From: a bacterium
Lineage (GTDB): Bacteria; Joyebacterota; Joyebacteria; Joyebacterales; Joyebacteraceae
Reading direction: 5' to 3'
Assembly: GCA_025774935.1 (NCBI GenBank)
Contig: JALGZK010000008.1
Coordinates: forward strand, 40,402 to 104,401
DNA: 64,000 nt
Under the pieces are notes generated by a model. It saw only the letters and a program-made list of their open reading frames with translations. It had not been told where the DNA came from and searched no databases. The position numbers were made by a program, and so were the translations under genes. This document shows positions 26,528 through 34,878 of this stretch, piece after piece (position 1 is the stretch's first letter; each line of letters opens with the position of its first letter).

Positions 26528-28483
26528 ATGACGAGAATCGGAGTGTTCTGTTGCTGGTGCGGGTCGAACATCGGCGGGGTCGTGGATCTCGACCGGGTGA
26601 ACGAAGCTGCTTCGAAGATGCCCGGGGTCGTCCACGCGGAGTGCTACCGCTACTTCTGCTCGCAGCCCGGCCAGAATATGATCGAGGACGCCATCCGGGA
26701 GCACGAGCTCACGGGAGTGGTCATCGCGGCCTGTTCTCCGAGCATGCACGAGGGTACGTTCCGGAAGGCGGCGGAGCGGGCCGGGCTCAATCGGTATCAG
26801 GTGGAGATCGTCAACACGCGCGAGCAGGTCGCGTGGGTGCACCAGGACGAACACGAGGCGGCGACCGAGAAGGCGATCGCGCTCATCGCCGCCATGGTCG
26901 AGAAGACGCGGCAGGACAAGCCCCTCTCCCCCGGCCGCGCTCCGGTCGTAAAGCGGGCACTCGTCATCGGGGCCGGGATCAGCGGCGTCCAGACCGCGCT
27001 CGACATCGCCAACGGGGGCTGCGAGGTGATCCTCGTTGAGAAGGAACCGTCGATCGGCGGACACATGGCGCAGCTGTCGGAGACGTTCCCGACCCTCGAC
27101 TGCTCGCAGTGCATCATGACGCCGAAGATGGTCGACGTCGCGCAGCACGAGCGCATCAACCTCCTCACGTACTCGAACGTGGAGGAGATGTCGGGGAGCG
27201 TCGGGAACTTCCACGTGAAGATCAGGCGATTGGCCGCGTACGTGGACCGCGACAAGTGCACGAGCTGCGGCGTCTGCATCGAGAAGTGCCCAGTCAAGGT
27301 GTCTTCGGAGTTCGAGATGAACCTCGTCGAGAGGAAGGCCATCTACGTGAACTCGCCGCAGGCCGTTCCGAGCACGCCGGTCATCGACGCGGGGAACTGC
27401 CTGTTCCTCACGGAGGGGAAGTGCGGCGTCTGCAAGAAGGTCTGCGAGATCGAGGCTGTCGACTACGAGCAGACGGACGAGGTCCTCGAGTTCGACGTCG
27501 GGGCCGCGGTCGTGGCGACGGGGTTCGACGAGTTCGACCCGAACCTGAAGCCCGAGCTCGGCTACGGGCGCTACGAGAACGTCATCACCGGGCTCGAGAT
27601 GGAGCGGCTGTGCTCGTCGTCTGGTCCGACGGGCGGCGAGATCCTGCTCAACGGGAAGAGCCCGAAGGACGTCGTCTTCCTCCAGTGCGTGGGCTCGCGC
27701 GACGAGTCGGTCGGGAACGAGCACTGCTCGAGGATCTGCTGCATGTCGACCGCGAAGCAGGCGTTCCTGGTCAAGGAGAAGATCCCGGGAGCGACGGCGA
27801 CCGTCTTCTACATGGACATCCGCGCGTTCGGGAAGGGCTACGAGGAGTTCTACGACCGCGTCCGGAAGATGGGCGTCGACTACCGGCGCGGGAGCGCCTC
27901 GGAGATCTACCGGCGGAAAGACAGGCTCGTCGTCCGGGCGGAGGACACGCTCGCGGGCGAGCCGGTCGAGGTCGAGGCGGATCTCGTCGTCCTCGCCGCG
28001 GGGCTCGTTCCGCGACGGGACGCAGACGAGATCGCGCAGACGATGAAGCTGTCGCGCTCGACCGACGGGTTCATCAGGGAGTCGCACCCGAAGCTCCACC
28101 CCGTCGAGACCACGACGGCGGGCATCTTCCTCGCCGGCTGCAGCCAGGGCCCGAAGGACATCCCCGATGCGGTCGCGCAGGCGGGATGCGCGGCGGCCAA
28201 GGTGTTGAGCCTCCTCGCCGCAGGCGAGCTCACCTCCGAGGCAGCGATCGCGGAGGTGAACGAGGAGCGGTGCGCGGCGTGCGGGATGTGCGAGACGGCG
28301 TGCCCGTACGACGCGAGGACGCTCGACGAGGAGAGGAGCGTCGCCGAGGTCGACGAGCTCCTCTGCCAGGGATGCGGCGCGTGCGTGGCGGCGTGCATGA
28401 ACAAGGCGTGCGAGCTCAAGAACCTGACGACGCGGCAGATCGGCTCGATGGTGTCGCAGCTTGGCGAGAGAGGACGGCACTGA
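26528..28483 (+). CDS. hdrA: HdrA flavoprotein, complete (set 1)
   Basis: 651 residues, the normal HdrA length. The N-terminal domain has FCCWCGSNIGG and CSPSMHEGTF. FAD is bound at VIGAGISG (148-153). The inserted ferredoxin has CTSCGVCIEKCP and CGVCKKVC. The C-terminal ferredoxin has CAACGMCETACP and CQGCGACVAACMNKAC. HdrA carries the bifurcating FAD in HdrABC-MvhD complexes. It is closely similar to the next gene (for example GCEVILVEKEPSIGGHMAQL in both), so the two are recent paralogs. It lies 24 bp after the first hdrB. Confidence 0.94.
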   Translation: MTRIGVFCCWCGSNIGGVVDLDRVNEAASKMPGVVHAECYRYFCSQPGQNMIEDAIREHELTGVVIAACSPSMHEGTFRKAAERAGLNRYQVEIVNTREQVAWVHQDEHEAATEKAIALIAAMVEKTRQDKPLSPGRAPVVKRALVIGAGISGVQTALDIANGGCEVILVEKEPSIGGHMAQLSETFPTLDCSQCIMTPKMVDVAQHERINLLTYSNVEEMSGSVGNFHVKIRRLAAYVDRDKCTSCGVCIEKCPVKVSSEFEMNLVERKAIYVNSPQAVPSTPVIDAGNCLFLTEGKCGVCKKVCEIEAVDYEQTDEVLEFDVGAAVVATGFDEFDPNLKPELGYGRYENVITGLEMERLCSSSGPTGGEILLNGKSPKDVVFLQCVGSRDESVGNEHCSRICCMSTAKQAFLVKEKIPGATATVFYMDIRAFGKGYEEFYDRVRKMGVDYRRGSASEIYRRKDRLVVRAEDTLAGEPVEVEADLVVLAAGLVPRRDADEIAQTMKLSRSTDGFIRESHPKLHPVETTTAGIFLAGCSQGPKDIPDAVAQAGCAAAKVLSLLAAGELTSEAAIAEVNEERCAACGMCETACPYDARTLDEERSVAEVDELLCQGCGACVAACMNKACELKNLTTRQIGSMVSQLGERGRH

Positions 28484-28525
28484 CGAGGTGAGGTTCCGAG
28501 AGACGACATCGGACGGGAAGGCTCG

Positions 28526-30472
28526 ATGAATCGCATAGGGGTATTCTGCTGCTGGTGCGGCTCCAACATCGCGGGGGTCCTCGACCTCGACCGGGTCCTC
28601 GAGGAGACCGCTAAGATACCCGGCGTGGCGCACACGGAGTACTACAAGTACTTCTGTTCGCAGCCGGGCCAGGAGATGGTCATCAACGCCATCCGCGAGC
28701 ACGAGCTCGACGGCGTGGTCATGGCCGCCTGCTCCCCCAGCATGCACGAGGGCACCTTCAGGAAGGCCGCCCAGCGCGCCGGGCTGAACGAGTACCAGCT
28801 CGAGATCGTGAACGTCCGCGAGCAGTGCTCGTGGGTCCACCAGCTCGAGAAGGACGCCGCGACGGACAAGGCTATCAAGCTCATTGCCGCGATGGTCGAG
28901 AAGACGAAGCAGAACGAGCCGCTCACGGCCGGGACGGCGCCGGTCGTCCAGCGGGCTCTCGTGATCGGCGCCGGCATCAGCGGGATGCAGGCCGCGCTCG
29001 ACATCGCCAACGGCGGGTGCGAGGTTGTCCTCGTCGAGAAGGAGCCCTCGATCGGCGGACACATGGCGCAGCTCTCCGAGACGTTCCCGACACTCGACTG
29101 CTCGCAGTGCATCATGACGCCTAGGATGGTCGAGGTCGCCCAACACGAGAACATCAGGCTCATGACCTACTCGAACGTCGACGAGGTGACCGGCAACGTC
29201 GGCAACTTCCACGTCAAGGTCCGGACGAAGGCGGCGTTCGTCGACCGCGACACGTGCACGGGCTGCGGGCTCTGCATCGAGAAGTGCCCCGCGAAGACGA
29301 GCTCGGAGTTCAGCCGGGGGCTCGAGAACAGGAAGGCGATCTACGTCAACTCGCCTCAGGCCGTTCCGAACCAGCCCGTGATCGACGCCGAGCACTGCAT
29401 GTACCTCCTGAACGGGAAGTGCGGGGTCTGCAAGAAGGTCTGCGAGATCGGCGCGATCGACTACGAGCAGGAGGACCGCTTCGAGGAGATCGACGTCGGG
29501 GCGATCGTCGTCGCGACGGGGTACGACCTCTACGACCAGAAGGAGTTCCCCGAGTTCGGCGGCGGCGAGATACCGGACGTCATCGACGGGCTCCAGTTCG
29601 AGCGCCTGAACTCCGCCAGCGGTCCGACCCTCGGCGAGATCCGACGCCCCTCGGACGGGAAGATCCCGAAGCAGATCGTCTTCATCCAGTGCTGCGGGTC
29701 GCGGGACCCGGAGAACGGGGTACCGTACTGCTCGCGCATCTGCTGCATGTACACGGGCAAGCAGGCGATGCTCTACAAGCACAAGGTCCACGACGGCCAG
29801 GCCTACGTCTTCTACATGGACATCCGCGCGGGCGGAAAGGGCTACGAGGAGTTCATCCAGCGGGGCATCGAGGAGACGAACACGATCTACTTCCGGGGAC
29901 GCGTGTCGCGTCTCTACCGGCAGAACGGGAAGGTGATGGTCTCCGGTGTCGACACGCTGTCCGGACAGACCATCGAGATACCGGCGGACATGGTGGTCCT
30001 CGCGACGGCCATCGTGCCGAGCGAGGGCGCCGCGCAGGTCGCCGAGACTCTCAACGTCGCCACGAGCGAGAGCGGGTTCTTCGCCGAGGCGCACGTGAAG
30101 CTCCGCCCCGTCGAGACGCAGCGGCGCGGCATCTTCCTGGCGGGCTGCGCGCAGGCGCCGAAAGACATCCCGGACGCGGTGTCGCAGGCGGGATGCGCCG
30201 CCTCGAAGGCGCTTGCCCTCCTCGCGTCGCGGCAGCTCAAGTCCGAGGCGCAGGTCGCGATCGTCGACGAGGAACGGTGCGCCGCGTGCGGCATGTGCGT
30301 CGCGGCGTGCCCCTACGGAGCGAGAACCCTCGACGAGGAGCGGAACGTTGCCGAGGTCGACGAGAGCCTGTGCGAGGGATGCGGAGCGTGCGTGGCGACG
30401 TGTCTCAACAAGGCGTGTGAGCTCAAGAACCTGACGTCTCGACAGATCAGCACGATGGTCGGGGAACTGTAA
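28526..30472 (+). CDS. hdrA: HdrA flavoprotein, complete (set 2)
   Basis: 648 residues. The architecture matches the gene before it: FCCWCGSNIAG, FAD motif VIGAGISG, inserted ferredoxin CTGCGLCIEKCP and CGVCKKVC, C-terminal CAACGMCVAACP and CEGCGACVATC. Between the two paralogs, changes concentrate outside the cofactor motifs, so both are probably functional. The stop overlaps the start of the following hdrC (TAATG), which suggests set 2 is A-C-B and set 1 is C-B-A. Confidence 0.94.
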   Translation: MNRIGVFCCWCGSNIAGVLDLDRVLEETAKIPGVAHTEYYKYFCSQPGQEMVINAIREHELDGVVMAACSPSMHEGTFRKAAQRAGLNEYQLEIVNVREQCSWVHQLEKDAATDKAIKLIAAMVEKTKQNEPLTAGTAPVVQRALVIGAGISGMQAALDIANGGCEVVLVEKEPSIGGHMAQLSETFPTLDCSQCIMTPRMVEVAQHENIRLMTYSNVDEVTGNVGNFHVKVRTKAAFVDRDTCTGCGLCIEKCPAKTSSEFSRGLENRKAIYVNSPQAVPNQPVIDAEHCMYLLNGKCGVCKKVCEIGAIDYEQEDRFEEIDVGAIVVATGYDLYDQKEFPEFGGGEIPDVIDGLQFERLNSASGPTLGEIRRPSDGKIPKQIVFIQCCGSRDPENGVPYCSRICCMYTGKQAMLYKHKVHDGQAYVFYMDIRAGGKGYEEFIQRGIEETNTIYFRGRVSRLYRQNGKVMVSGVDTLSGQTIEIPADMVVLATAIVPSEGAAQVAETLNVATSESGFFAEAHVKLRPVETQRRGIFLAGCAQAPKDIPDAVSQAGCAASKALALLASRQLKSEAQVAIVDEERCAACGMCVAACPYGARTLDEERNVAEVDESLCEGCGACVATCLNKACELKNLTSRQISTMVGEL

Positions 30473-31074
30473 TGGCGACGAAGACGACGGCGACCATCAT
30501 AGACACGACACAGGCCGGAACCGCTGGCGGCGAGCTCTGCTCCGCCGTGATCGAGTCGAGCGGCCAGCCGGTTCTCTCCTGCTACCAGTGCCAGCGGTGC
30601 GGTGGCGGGTGCCCCGTGGCCGTCGCGAGCGGGACCACTCCCAGCGACTTCCTCCGGCTCCTGTCCCTCGGCCTCGCCGACGAGGCGCGGAAGAGCCCAC
30701 TCCTCTGGCTGTGCGCCGGGTGCGGGACCTGCGGCGCGCGATGCCCGAACAAGATCTCGACGAACGAGGTCATCGACGAGCTGAGGGCGGTGACGGCAGG
30801 GCGCGGGAGCGCTGCCGAGGGAACTGGCGACATCCCGGTGTTCCACCGGCTGTTCCTCAAGCAGATCCAGTACCTCGGCCGCCAGCACGAGCTCTTCCTG
30901 ATCGGCGCGCTCAAGATGCGTACGCGGAAGTTCCTCAAGGACATCGATCTCGGCTATCAGATGTTCCGGAAGGGGAAGCTGCCGCTCCTGCCCCACAGGG
31001 CGTCCGGCATCCCGGAGGTGCGGTCGATCTTCAAGGCGAGGGCGAACGCGAGGAAGGGGGCCGGCGAGCGATGA
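30472..31074 (+). CDS. hdrC: HdrC-like iron-sulfur subunit (set 2)
   Basis: 200 residues. Motifs CYQCQRCGGGCP and CAGCGTCGARCP bind two [4Fe-4S] clusters. Compared with set 1 there is a Thr-rich N-terminal extension and a longer basic C-terminal part (KMRTRKFLKDIDLGYQMF, also found in HdrC proteins of sulfate reducers). No membrane helix. Start and stop both overlap neighbours, so translation is coupled to hdrA and hdrB. Confidence 0.92.
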   Translation: MATKTTATIIDTTQAGTAGGELCSAVIESSGQPVLSCYQCQRCGGGCPVAVASGTTPSDFLRLLSLGLADEARKSPLLWLCAGCGTCGARCPNKISTNEVIDELRAVTAGRGSAAEGTGDIPVFHRLFLKQIQYLGRQHELFLIGALKMRTRKFLKDIDLGYQMFRKGKLPLLPHRASGIPEVRSIFKARANARKGAGER

Positions 31075-31934
31075 ACCGATACTGCTATTACCCCGGCTGC
31101 TCCCTCACCTCCTCGGCCGTCGAGTACGACCGGTCGTGCCGGTCGGTCTGCGAGGCGCTCGGGATCAGGCTCGACGAGCCCGCCGACTGGAACTGCTGCG
31201 GCGCGTCATCAGCGCACGCGCTCGACCGTGACGTCGACCTGGCGCTCTCGGCGAGAAACATCTCACTCGCGCACCGCGAGGGGCTCGAGATGGCGATCCC
31301 GTGCGCCGCGTGCTACTCGCGCACCGCGCACGCGTGGCAGGTGCTCAGAGACGACCCGGACGAGAGACGGAAGCTCGAGAGCGAACTCGGCTTCGAGTTC
31401 CGCGAGGACCTCCCGGTCCATCATCTCCTGCAGATCGTCGATGAGGTGACGGCGGTCCGAGGCCTGGCCAGGCCCGCCGACGATGGGGCCGAGCCCGGCG
31501 ACGGGTCCGGTGACGTGACCCGGATCGTCCCCGGCGTCTCGAAGGTCGCGTGCTACTACGGCTGCCTCATCAACCGGCCGCGGAACATCAACCCAGGCGA
31601 CGACATGGAGAACCCGCAGGCGATGGAGAGGATTCTCGCCCGCGCAGGATACGAGTCCGTGCCGTGGTCGTTCGCGACGGAGTGCTGCGGTGCCTCGCTC
31701 TCGTTGACGCGCGACGACGTGGTCCGTGATCTCGTCGGGCGCATCGTCGACGCAGCGCGGGAGGCGGGCGCCGACGCGATCGTGACCGGCTGCCCGCTCT
31801 GCCAGGTGAACCTCGAGTCGCGGCAGGACGGGGGGTTCCCCGTGTTCTACTTCACTGAGCTTCTCGGCGTAGCGCTGGGGCTTCCCGAAGCGAAGGACTG
31901 GCTCAGGATGCACCTCGTGGACACGGGCGCCTGA
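31071..31934 (+). CDS. hdrB: HdrB-like CCG-domain subunit (set 2)
   Basis: 287 residues from the ATG overlapping the hdrC stop. Both CCG domains are intact: YYPGC, NCCGAS, CAAC and CYYGC, ECCGAS, CPLC. The linker between the domains carries an Asp/Gly-rich insertion (DDGAEPGDGSGD). Last gene of the operon; a hairpin follows at 31971-31992. Confidence 0.93.
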   Translation: MNRYCYYPGCSLTSSAVEYDRSCRSVCEALGIRLDEPADWNCCGASSAHALDRDVDLALSARNISLAHREGLEMAIPCAACYSRTAHAWQVLRDDPDERRKLESELGFEFREDLPVHHLLQIVDEVTAVRGLARPADDGAEPGDGSGDVTRIVPGVSKVACYYGCLINRPRNINPGDDMENPQAMERILARAGYESVPWSFATECCGASLSLTRDDVVRDLVGRIVDAAREAGADAIVTGCPLCQVNLESRQDGGFPVFYFTELLGVALGLPEAKDWLRMHLVDTGA

Positions 31935-31970
31935 CCCGAAGGTAGACGCCCGTGGGAATCGCGAGCAATC

Positions 31971-31992
31971 GGCTCCTCCGAAAGGGGGAGCC
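31971..31992. terminator. Hairpin between convergent hdr and FMN-binding operons
   Basis: GGCTCC and GGAGCC flank a G/C-rich interior that can pair further. It lies between the stop at 31934 and the convergent stop at 32012. A similar hairpin follows the paralogous gene (32882-32907). T-tracts are poor. Confidence 0.4.
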
Positions 31993-32011
31993 GTCGTACG
32001 TCCGGGAGCTG

Positions 32012-32746
32012 CTACTCCGCGGTGTCCTCGACCGGAGGCTCGGTGTCGACGGGAGCATCGGTCTCCGCCGGCGTCTCTTCCGCCGGCTCCACCTCCTCCA
32101 TGGGAGCGTCCTTCAGGCAGAACTCCTTGCACAGAACGACCGCCTTCGTCACTGCCGCACACGCGCTCCGGGACGAGACCGTCGCGCCGCTCACCGCGGT
32201 GACGTTCTCCCCGATCTCGACCTCGGTCTCAGCCGTCATCCCTTCGAACTGGGTGAGGAACGTCTGGCGTTCGATCCCCTTGCCACGTCGCTCGCCGTGC
32301 TTGAGAATCTCCACGTGCGTGACCGCGCCTTCGGAATCCAAGCCGACCAGGTAGTCGACCATGCCCCACTTCCCGGGGGCGTCGACGACGACCGCGGTCC
32401 CCAGGTCCTCGCCGTCCTTCGAGGCGTGGAAGAACAGGAAGACAGTGGTCGGTTGGTACTCGGCCGCCTCAAGCGCGACCATCGTCTCCTCGTAGTCCTC
32501 GGCCAGGGGGCAGCCCCACGCTTCCTTCTCGGCCGTCGTGAGGAGGACGTGCCTGTGCTCCTCCTCGAGCCTGAGAAGAGTCTCGGCCGAGAGCTCGTAC
32601 TCCTTGGGTGTGATCGTCACGCCCTCCCCGAACGTGAGCGCCAGGGCTTCCTCGACCGTGGCGACGGTCTTCGCGTGAGAGACGCCCGAAGCCACGACCA
32701 CTGCGAAGGCGAGCGCGGCAGCTGCAACGATTCCTCGCTTCGTCAT
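32012..32746 (-). CDS. Exported FMN-binding-domain protein, copy 1 (ApbE substrate candidate)
   Basis: 244 residues from the ATG at 32746 behind AGGAGG. A signal peptide (MTKRGIVAAAALAFAVVVASG) is followed by a region with WGCPLAEDYEE, then an FMN-binding domain with KWGMVDYLVGLD and the flavinylation motif VSGATVSS at about 195. ApbE attaches FMN to the last Thr/Ser of such motifs. The Pro/Glu/Thr-rich C-terminal ~35 residues look disordered. The protein closely matches copy 2 upstream. Likely a periplasmic or surface electron carrier (inference), comparable in role to PplA. Confidence 0.85.
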   Translation of the reverse strand: MTKRGIVAAAALAFAVVVASGVSHAKTVATVEEALALTFGEGVTITPKEYELSAETLLRLEEEHRHVLLTTAEKEAWGCPLAEDYEETMVALEAAEYQPTTVFLFFHASKDGEDLGTAVVVDAPGKWGMVDYLVGLDSEGAVTHVEILKHGERRGKGIERQTFLTQFEGMTAETEVEIGENVTAVSGATVSSRSACAAVTKAVVLCKEFCLKDAPMEEVEPAEETPAETDAPVDTEPPVEDTAE

Positions 32747-32749
32747 CCT

Positions 32750-32860
32750 GCAGCACCTCCTGGTGGTTTCCCGGCGGGGACCTGGCTCGGCCCCCACCCC
32801 GCTCGTGTAGAGCACATCATCTGAACCGTCGCCATTGTAGCATCGAGGTCGGCCGTCTAC
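32750..32860 (-). pseudogene. Remnant of the apbE 3' end left by tandem duplication
   Basis: The bases upstream of copy 1 align with the 3' end of apbE at about 33678-33785. On the minus strand they still read VLYTSGVGAE, against VLHTSGMGTE in the intact gene, and are followed by the same ribosome-site region. Small shifts have destroyed the frame. This shows that one unit (end of apbE, FMN-binding gene, hairpin) was duplicated in tandem. Confidence 0.75.
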
Positions 32861-32881
32861 TCGGTGAATCTAAGAACATCA

Positions 32882-32907
32882 GCGGCTCCGCCGGAAGGGG
32901 GAGCCGC
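32882..32907 (-). terminator. Hairpin after FMN-binding copy 2
   Basis: GCGGCTCC and GGAGCCGC form an 8-bp stem about 18 nt past the stop of copy 2, with a T-containing tail on the minus strand. It corresponds to the hairpin at 31971-31992 after copy 1. Confidence 0.45.
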
Positions 32908-32924
32908 CGTGTGTCACGGACCGG

Positions 32925-33674
32925 CTACTCGCCGGTGCTCTCGGCCGGCGGCTGAGACTCCTCCGCGGCGCCTGTCTGCGACGGAGCGTCCGCCTCCGGT
33001 GGCGGCGCTGTCTCCGTGGGAGCCTCGGTCTCTTCCGGAGTGTCCTTGAGACAGAACTCCTCGCACAGGACGACCGCTTTCGTCACGGCCGCACACGCGC
33101 TTCGAGACGAGATCGTCGCGCCGCTGACGGCGGTGATGTTCTCCATGACCTCGATCGAGGAGGTCATCCCCTCGAACTGAGTCAGGAAGGCGCGACGCTC
33201 GATTCCCTTGCCGCGTCGCTCATCATGCGCGAGGATCTCCACGCGCGTGACCGCGCCCTCGAGGTCGACCCCGACCAGGTAGTCGACCATTCCCCACTTC
33301 CCGGGGGCGTCGACGATCACTGCGCTGCCGAGATTCTCGCCGTCCTTCGAGGCGTGGAAGAATTCGAAGCTCGTGGTCGGCTGGTACTCGAGTTCCTTGA
33401 GCTCCGCCATCGCCTCCTCGTAGTCCTCAGCGAGAGGGCACCCCCACGACTTCTTCTCGTCTGCAGTGAGGAGGGTGTGCTTGTGCTGCTCCTCCAGACT
33501 GATGAGCATTTCGGCCGTGAGTTCGTACACTTCCGGCGTGATGGTCACTCCTTCGCCGAACGTCAACGCCAGTGCCTCCTCGACGGTGGCGACGGATTTC
33601 GCGTGGGCAAAGCCCGACAGCGCGACAGCCGCGATCGTGAACGCGATGGCGGCAGCGGTTCCTCGCTTCGTCAT
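32925..33674 (-). CDS. Exported FMN-binding-domain protein, copy 2
   Basis: 249 residues from the ATG at 33674 behind AGGAGG, 13 bp after apbE. It has the same layout as copy 1: signal peptide MTKRGTAAAIAFTIAAVALSG, WGCPLAEDYEEAM, KWGMVDYLVGVD, and the flavinylation motif VSGATISS. The C-terminal Glu/Pro/Thr tail differs from copy 1. The direct neighbourhood of apbE supports covalent FMN loading. This copy is probably the ancestral one because it follows the intact apbE. Confidence 0.87.
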   Translation of the reverse strand: MTKRGTAAAIAFTIAAVALSGFAHAKSVATVEEALALTFGEGVTITPEVYELTAEMLISLEEQHKHTLLTADEKKSWGCPLAEDYEEAMAELKELEYQPTTSFEFFHASKDGENLGSAVIVDAPGKWGMVDYLVGVDLEGAVTRVEILAHDERRGKGIERRAFLTQFEGMTSSIEVMENITAVSGATISSRSACAAVTKAVVLCEEFCLKDTPEETEAPTETAPPPEADAPSQTGAAEESQPPAESTGE

Positions 33675-33687
33675 CCTGCTGCACCTC

Positions 33688-34710
33688 CTAGTGGTCTCCG
33701 GGCGGGGACTTGAGTTCGGTCCCCATCCCGCTCGTGTGGAGCACCTCGCCAGATACCGTCACCATTATAACCTCTAGATCAGCAAGCTGCTCGGCGAATT
33801 GCAGGCCCCTCTGAGGTCCCATCACGAACAACGCCGTGGCCCAGGCGTCGGCCATCGTCGGGTCGGGAGATATGACGGTGATGCCGGACAGCTCTTCAGC
33901 CGGGTACCCCGTCCTGGGATCGAAGATGTGATGGTAGCGCTTCCCCTCGTGGATGAAGAACCGCTCGTAATCGCCGGAGCCCATCACTGCCGTGTCCTCG
34001 ACCTCGAGGTATCCGAGAAGGCCCTCCCCCCGCGTGGCCCTGATGCCGACCTTCCAGGGGCCCCCGTCGCGCACCCCCAGGGCGTAGATGTCGCCCCCGG
34101 CATCGATGAGAGCCTCGGTCACCCCCATCTCCTCGAGCACCCGCACACCCTCGCCGACCGCGTAGCCCTTGGCGATCCCGCCGAGGTCGATCCTGACATC
34201 TTCCCGGGTCTTCGTGAGCGAGCCTTCTTCGAGAGTCAGGTACTCGTACCCGACTCTTTCCAGACACTCCTCGACCTCCTGGCGCTCGGGGAGCTCCGGG
34301 GCCTCATCGTAGAAACCCCACAGCTCGATCAGGGGTGAGATGCTTACGTCGAACGCCCCGTCGGTCGAGCGAGACATCTCGAGCGCAGGACCGACGATGC
34401 CGAGAATCTCCGTGTCGGTCACGGGGATTCCATTGTGGTTGAACGCGTGGAGGGGGCTCTCGGGGTTCAGGATGTTGAACTTGTCGTCGACCTCCTCCAT
34501 CCGGTCGAGCGCGGCGTTGAGGGCGGCGACCGCGCTCTCCTCCGGACCTCGCGCGTGGATTGTGACGTAGGTCCCCATCATGAAGCGGGTCTTCTCGAAT
34601 ACTTCCGCCGGGGCTCCCTCGCCAACGCCTGACGTGCACGACGTGAGCACCGTGACACTCAGGGGAGCAAGCACTATCGCGGCAACAGCGGCTCGGGCTG
34701 GTCGTCTCAC
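33688..34710 (-). CDS. apbE: FAD:protein FMN transferase ApbE (lipoprotein)
   Basis: 340 residues from a GTG at 34710, chosen because GGGGA lies 6 nt upstream and the product then begins with a lipoprotein signal ending in the lipobox LTSC; the frame is open to 34800. ApbE transfers FMN from FAD onto Thr/Ser of exported proteins. Family signatures are present: MGTYVTIHARG, FNHNG, DGAFDVSISPL, DLGGIAKGYAV, IDAGGDIYALG and HHIFDPRTGYP. Likely targets are the two FMN-binding proteins behind it, and NqrC and NqrB in the same island. Confidence 0.94.
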   Translation of the reverse strand: MRRPARAAVAAIVLAPLSVTVLTSCTSGVGEGAPAEVFEKTRFMMGTYVTIHARGPEESAVAALNAALDRMEEVDDKFNILNPESPLHAFNHNGIPVTDTEILGIVGPALEMSRSTDGAFDVSISPLIELWGFYDEAPELPERQEVEECLERVGYEYLTLEEGSLTKTREDVRIDLGGIAKGYAVGEGVRVLEEMGVTEALIDAGGDIYALGVRDGGPWKVGIRATRGEGLLGYLEVEDTAVMGSGDYERFFIHEGKRYHHIFDPRTGYPAEELSGITVISPDPTMADAWATALFVMGPQRGLQFAEQLADLEVIMVTVSGEVLHTSGMGTELKSPPGDH

Positions 34711-34811
34711 GGGGATTCCCCGGCTTTGGGCCTTGTCGTGGTTGAGCGGTACCGGCGGGAACCGGATCGCGTGACACATTCTAGCAGACTCGCACATCAA
34801 GGCAAATCAAA

Positions 34812-34838
34812 GGCCCCGAGTCCAGAGGACCCGGGGCC
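34812..34838 (-). terminator. Intrinsic terminator after the porin gene
   Basis: GGCCCCGAGTCC and GGACCCGGGGCC pair over 12 bp with one mismatch and a 3-nt loop. On the minus strand a TTTGATTT tail follows. It lies 40 bp past the porin stop, so apbE and the FMN-binding genes may have their own promoter or depend on read-through. Confidence 0.7.
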
Positions 34839-34878
34839 TTCGGTCTTCGTACATCTGTCGGCGACATCACACTAGTCG

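Noticed and set aside
25286-30094. An open frame of 1602 codons on the minus strand
   Set aside because: It lies antisense to hdrC, hdrB and both complete hdrA genes, which have clear motifs and ribosome sites. Its product is a low-complexity Arg/Leu/Asp/Val chain typical of the shadow of a GC-rich gene.
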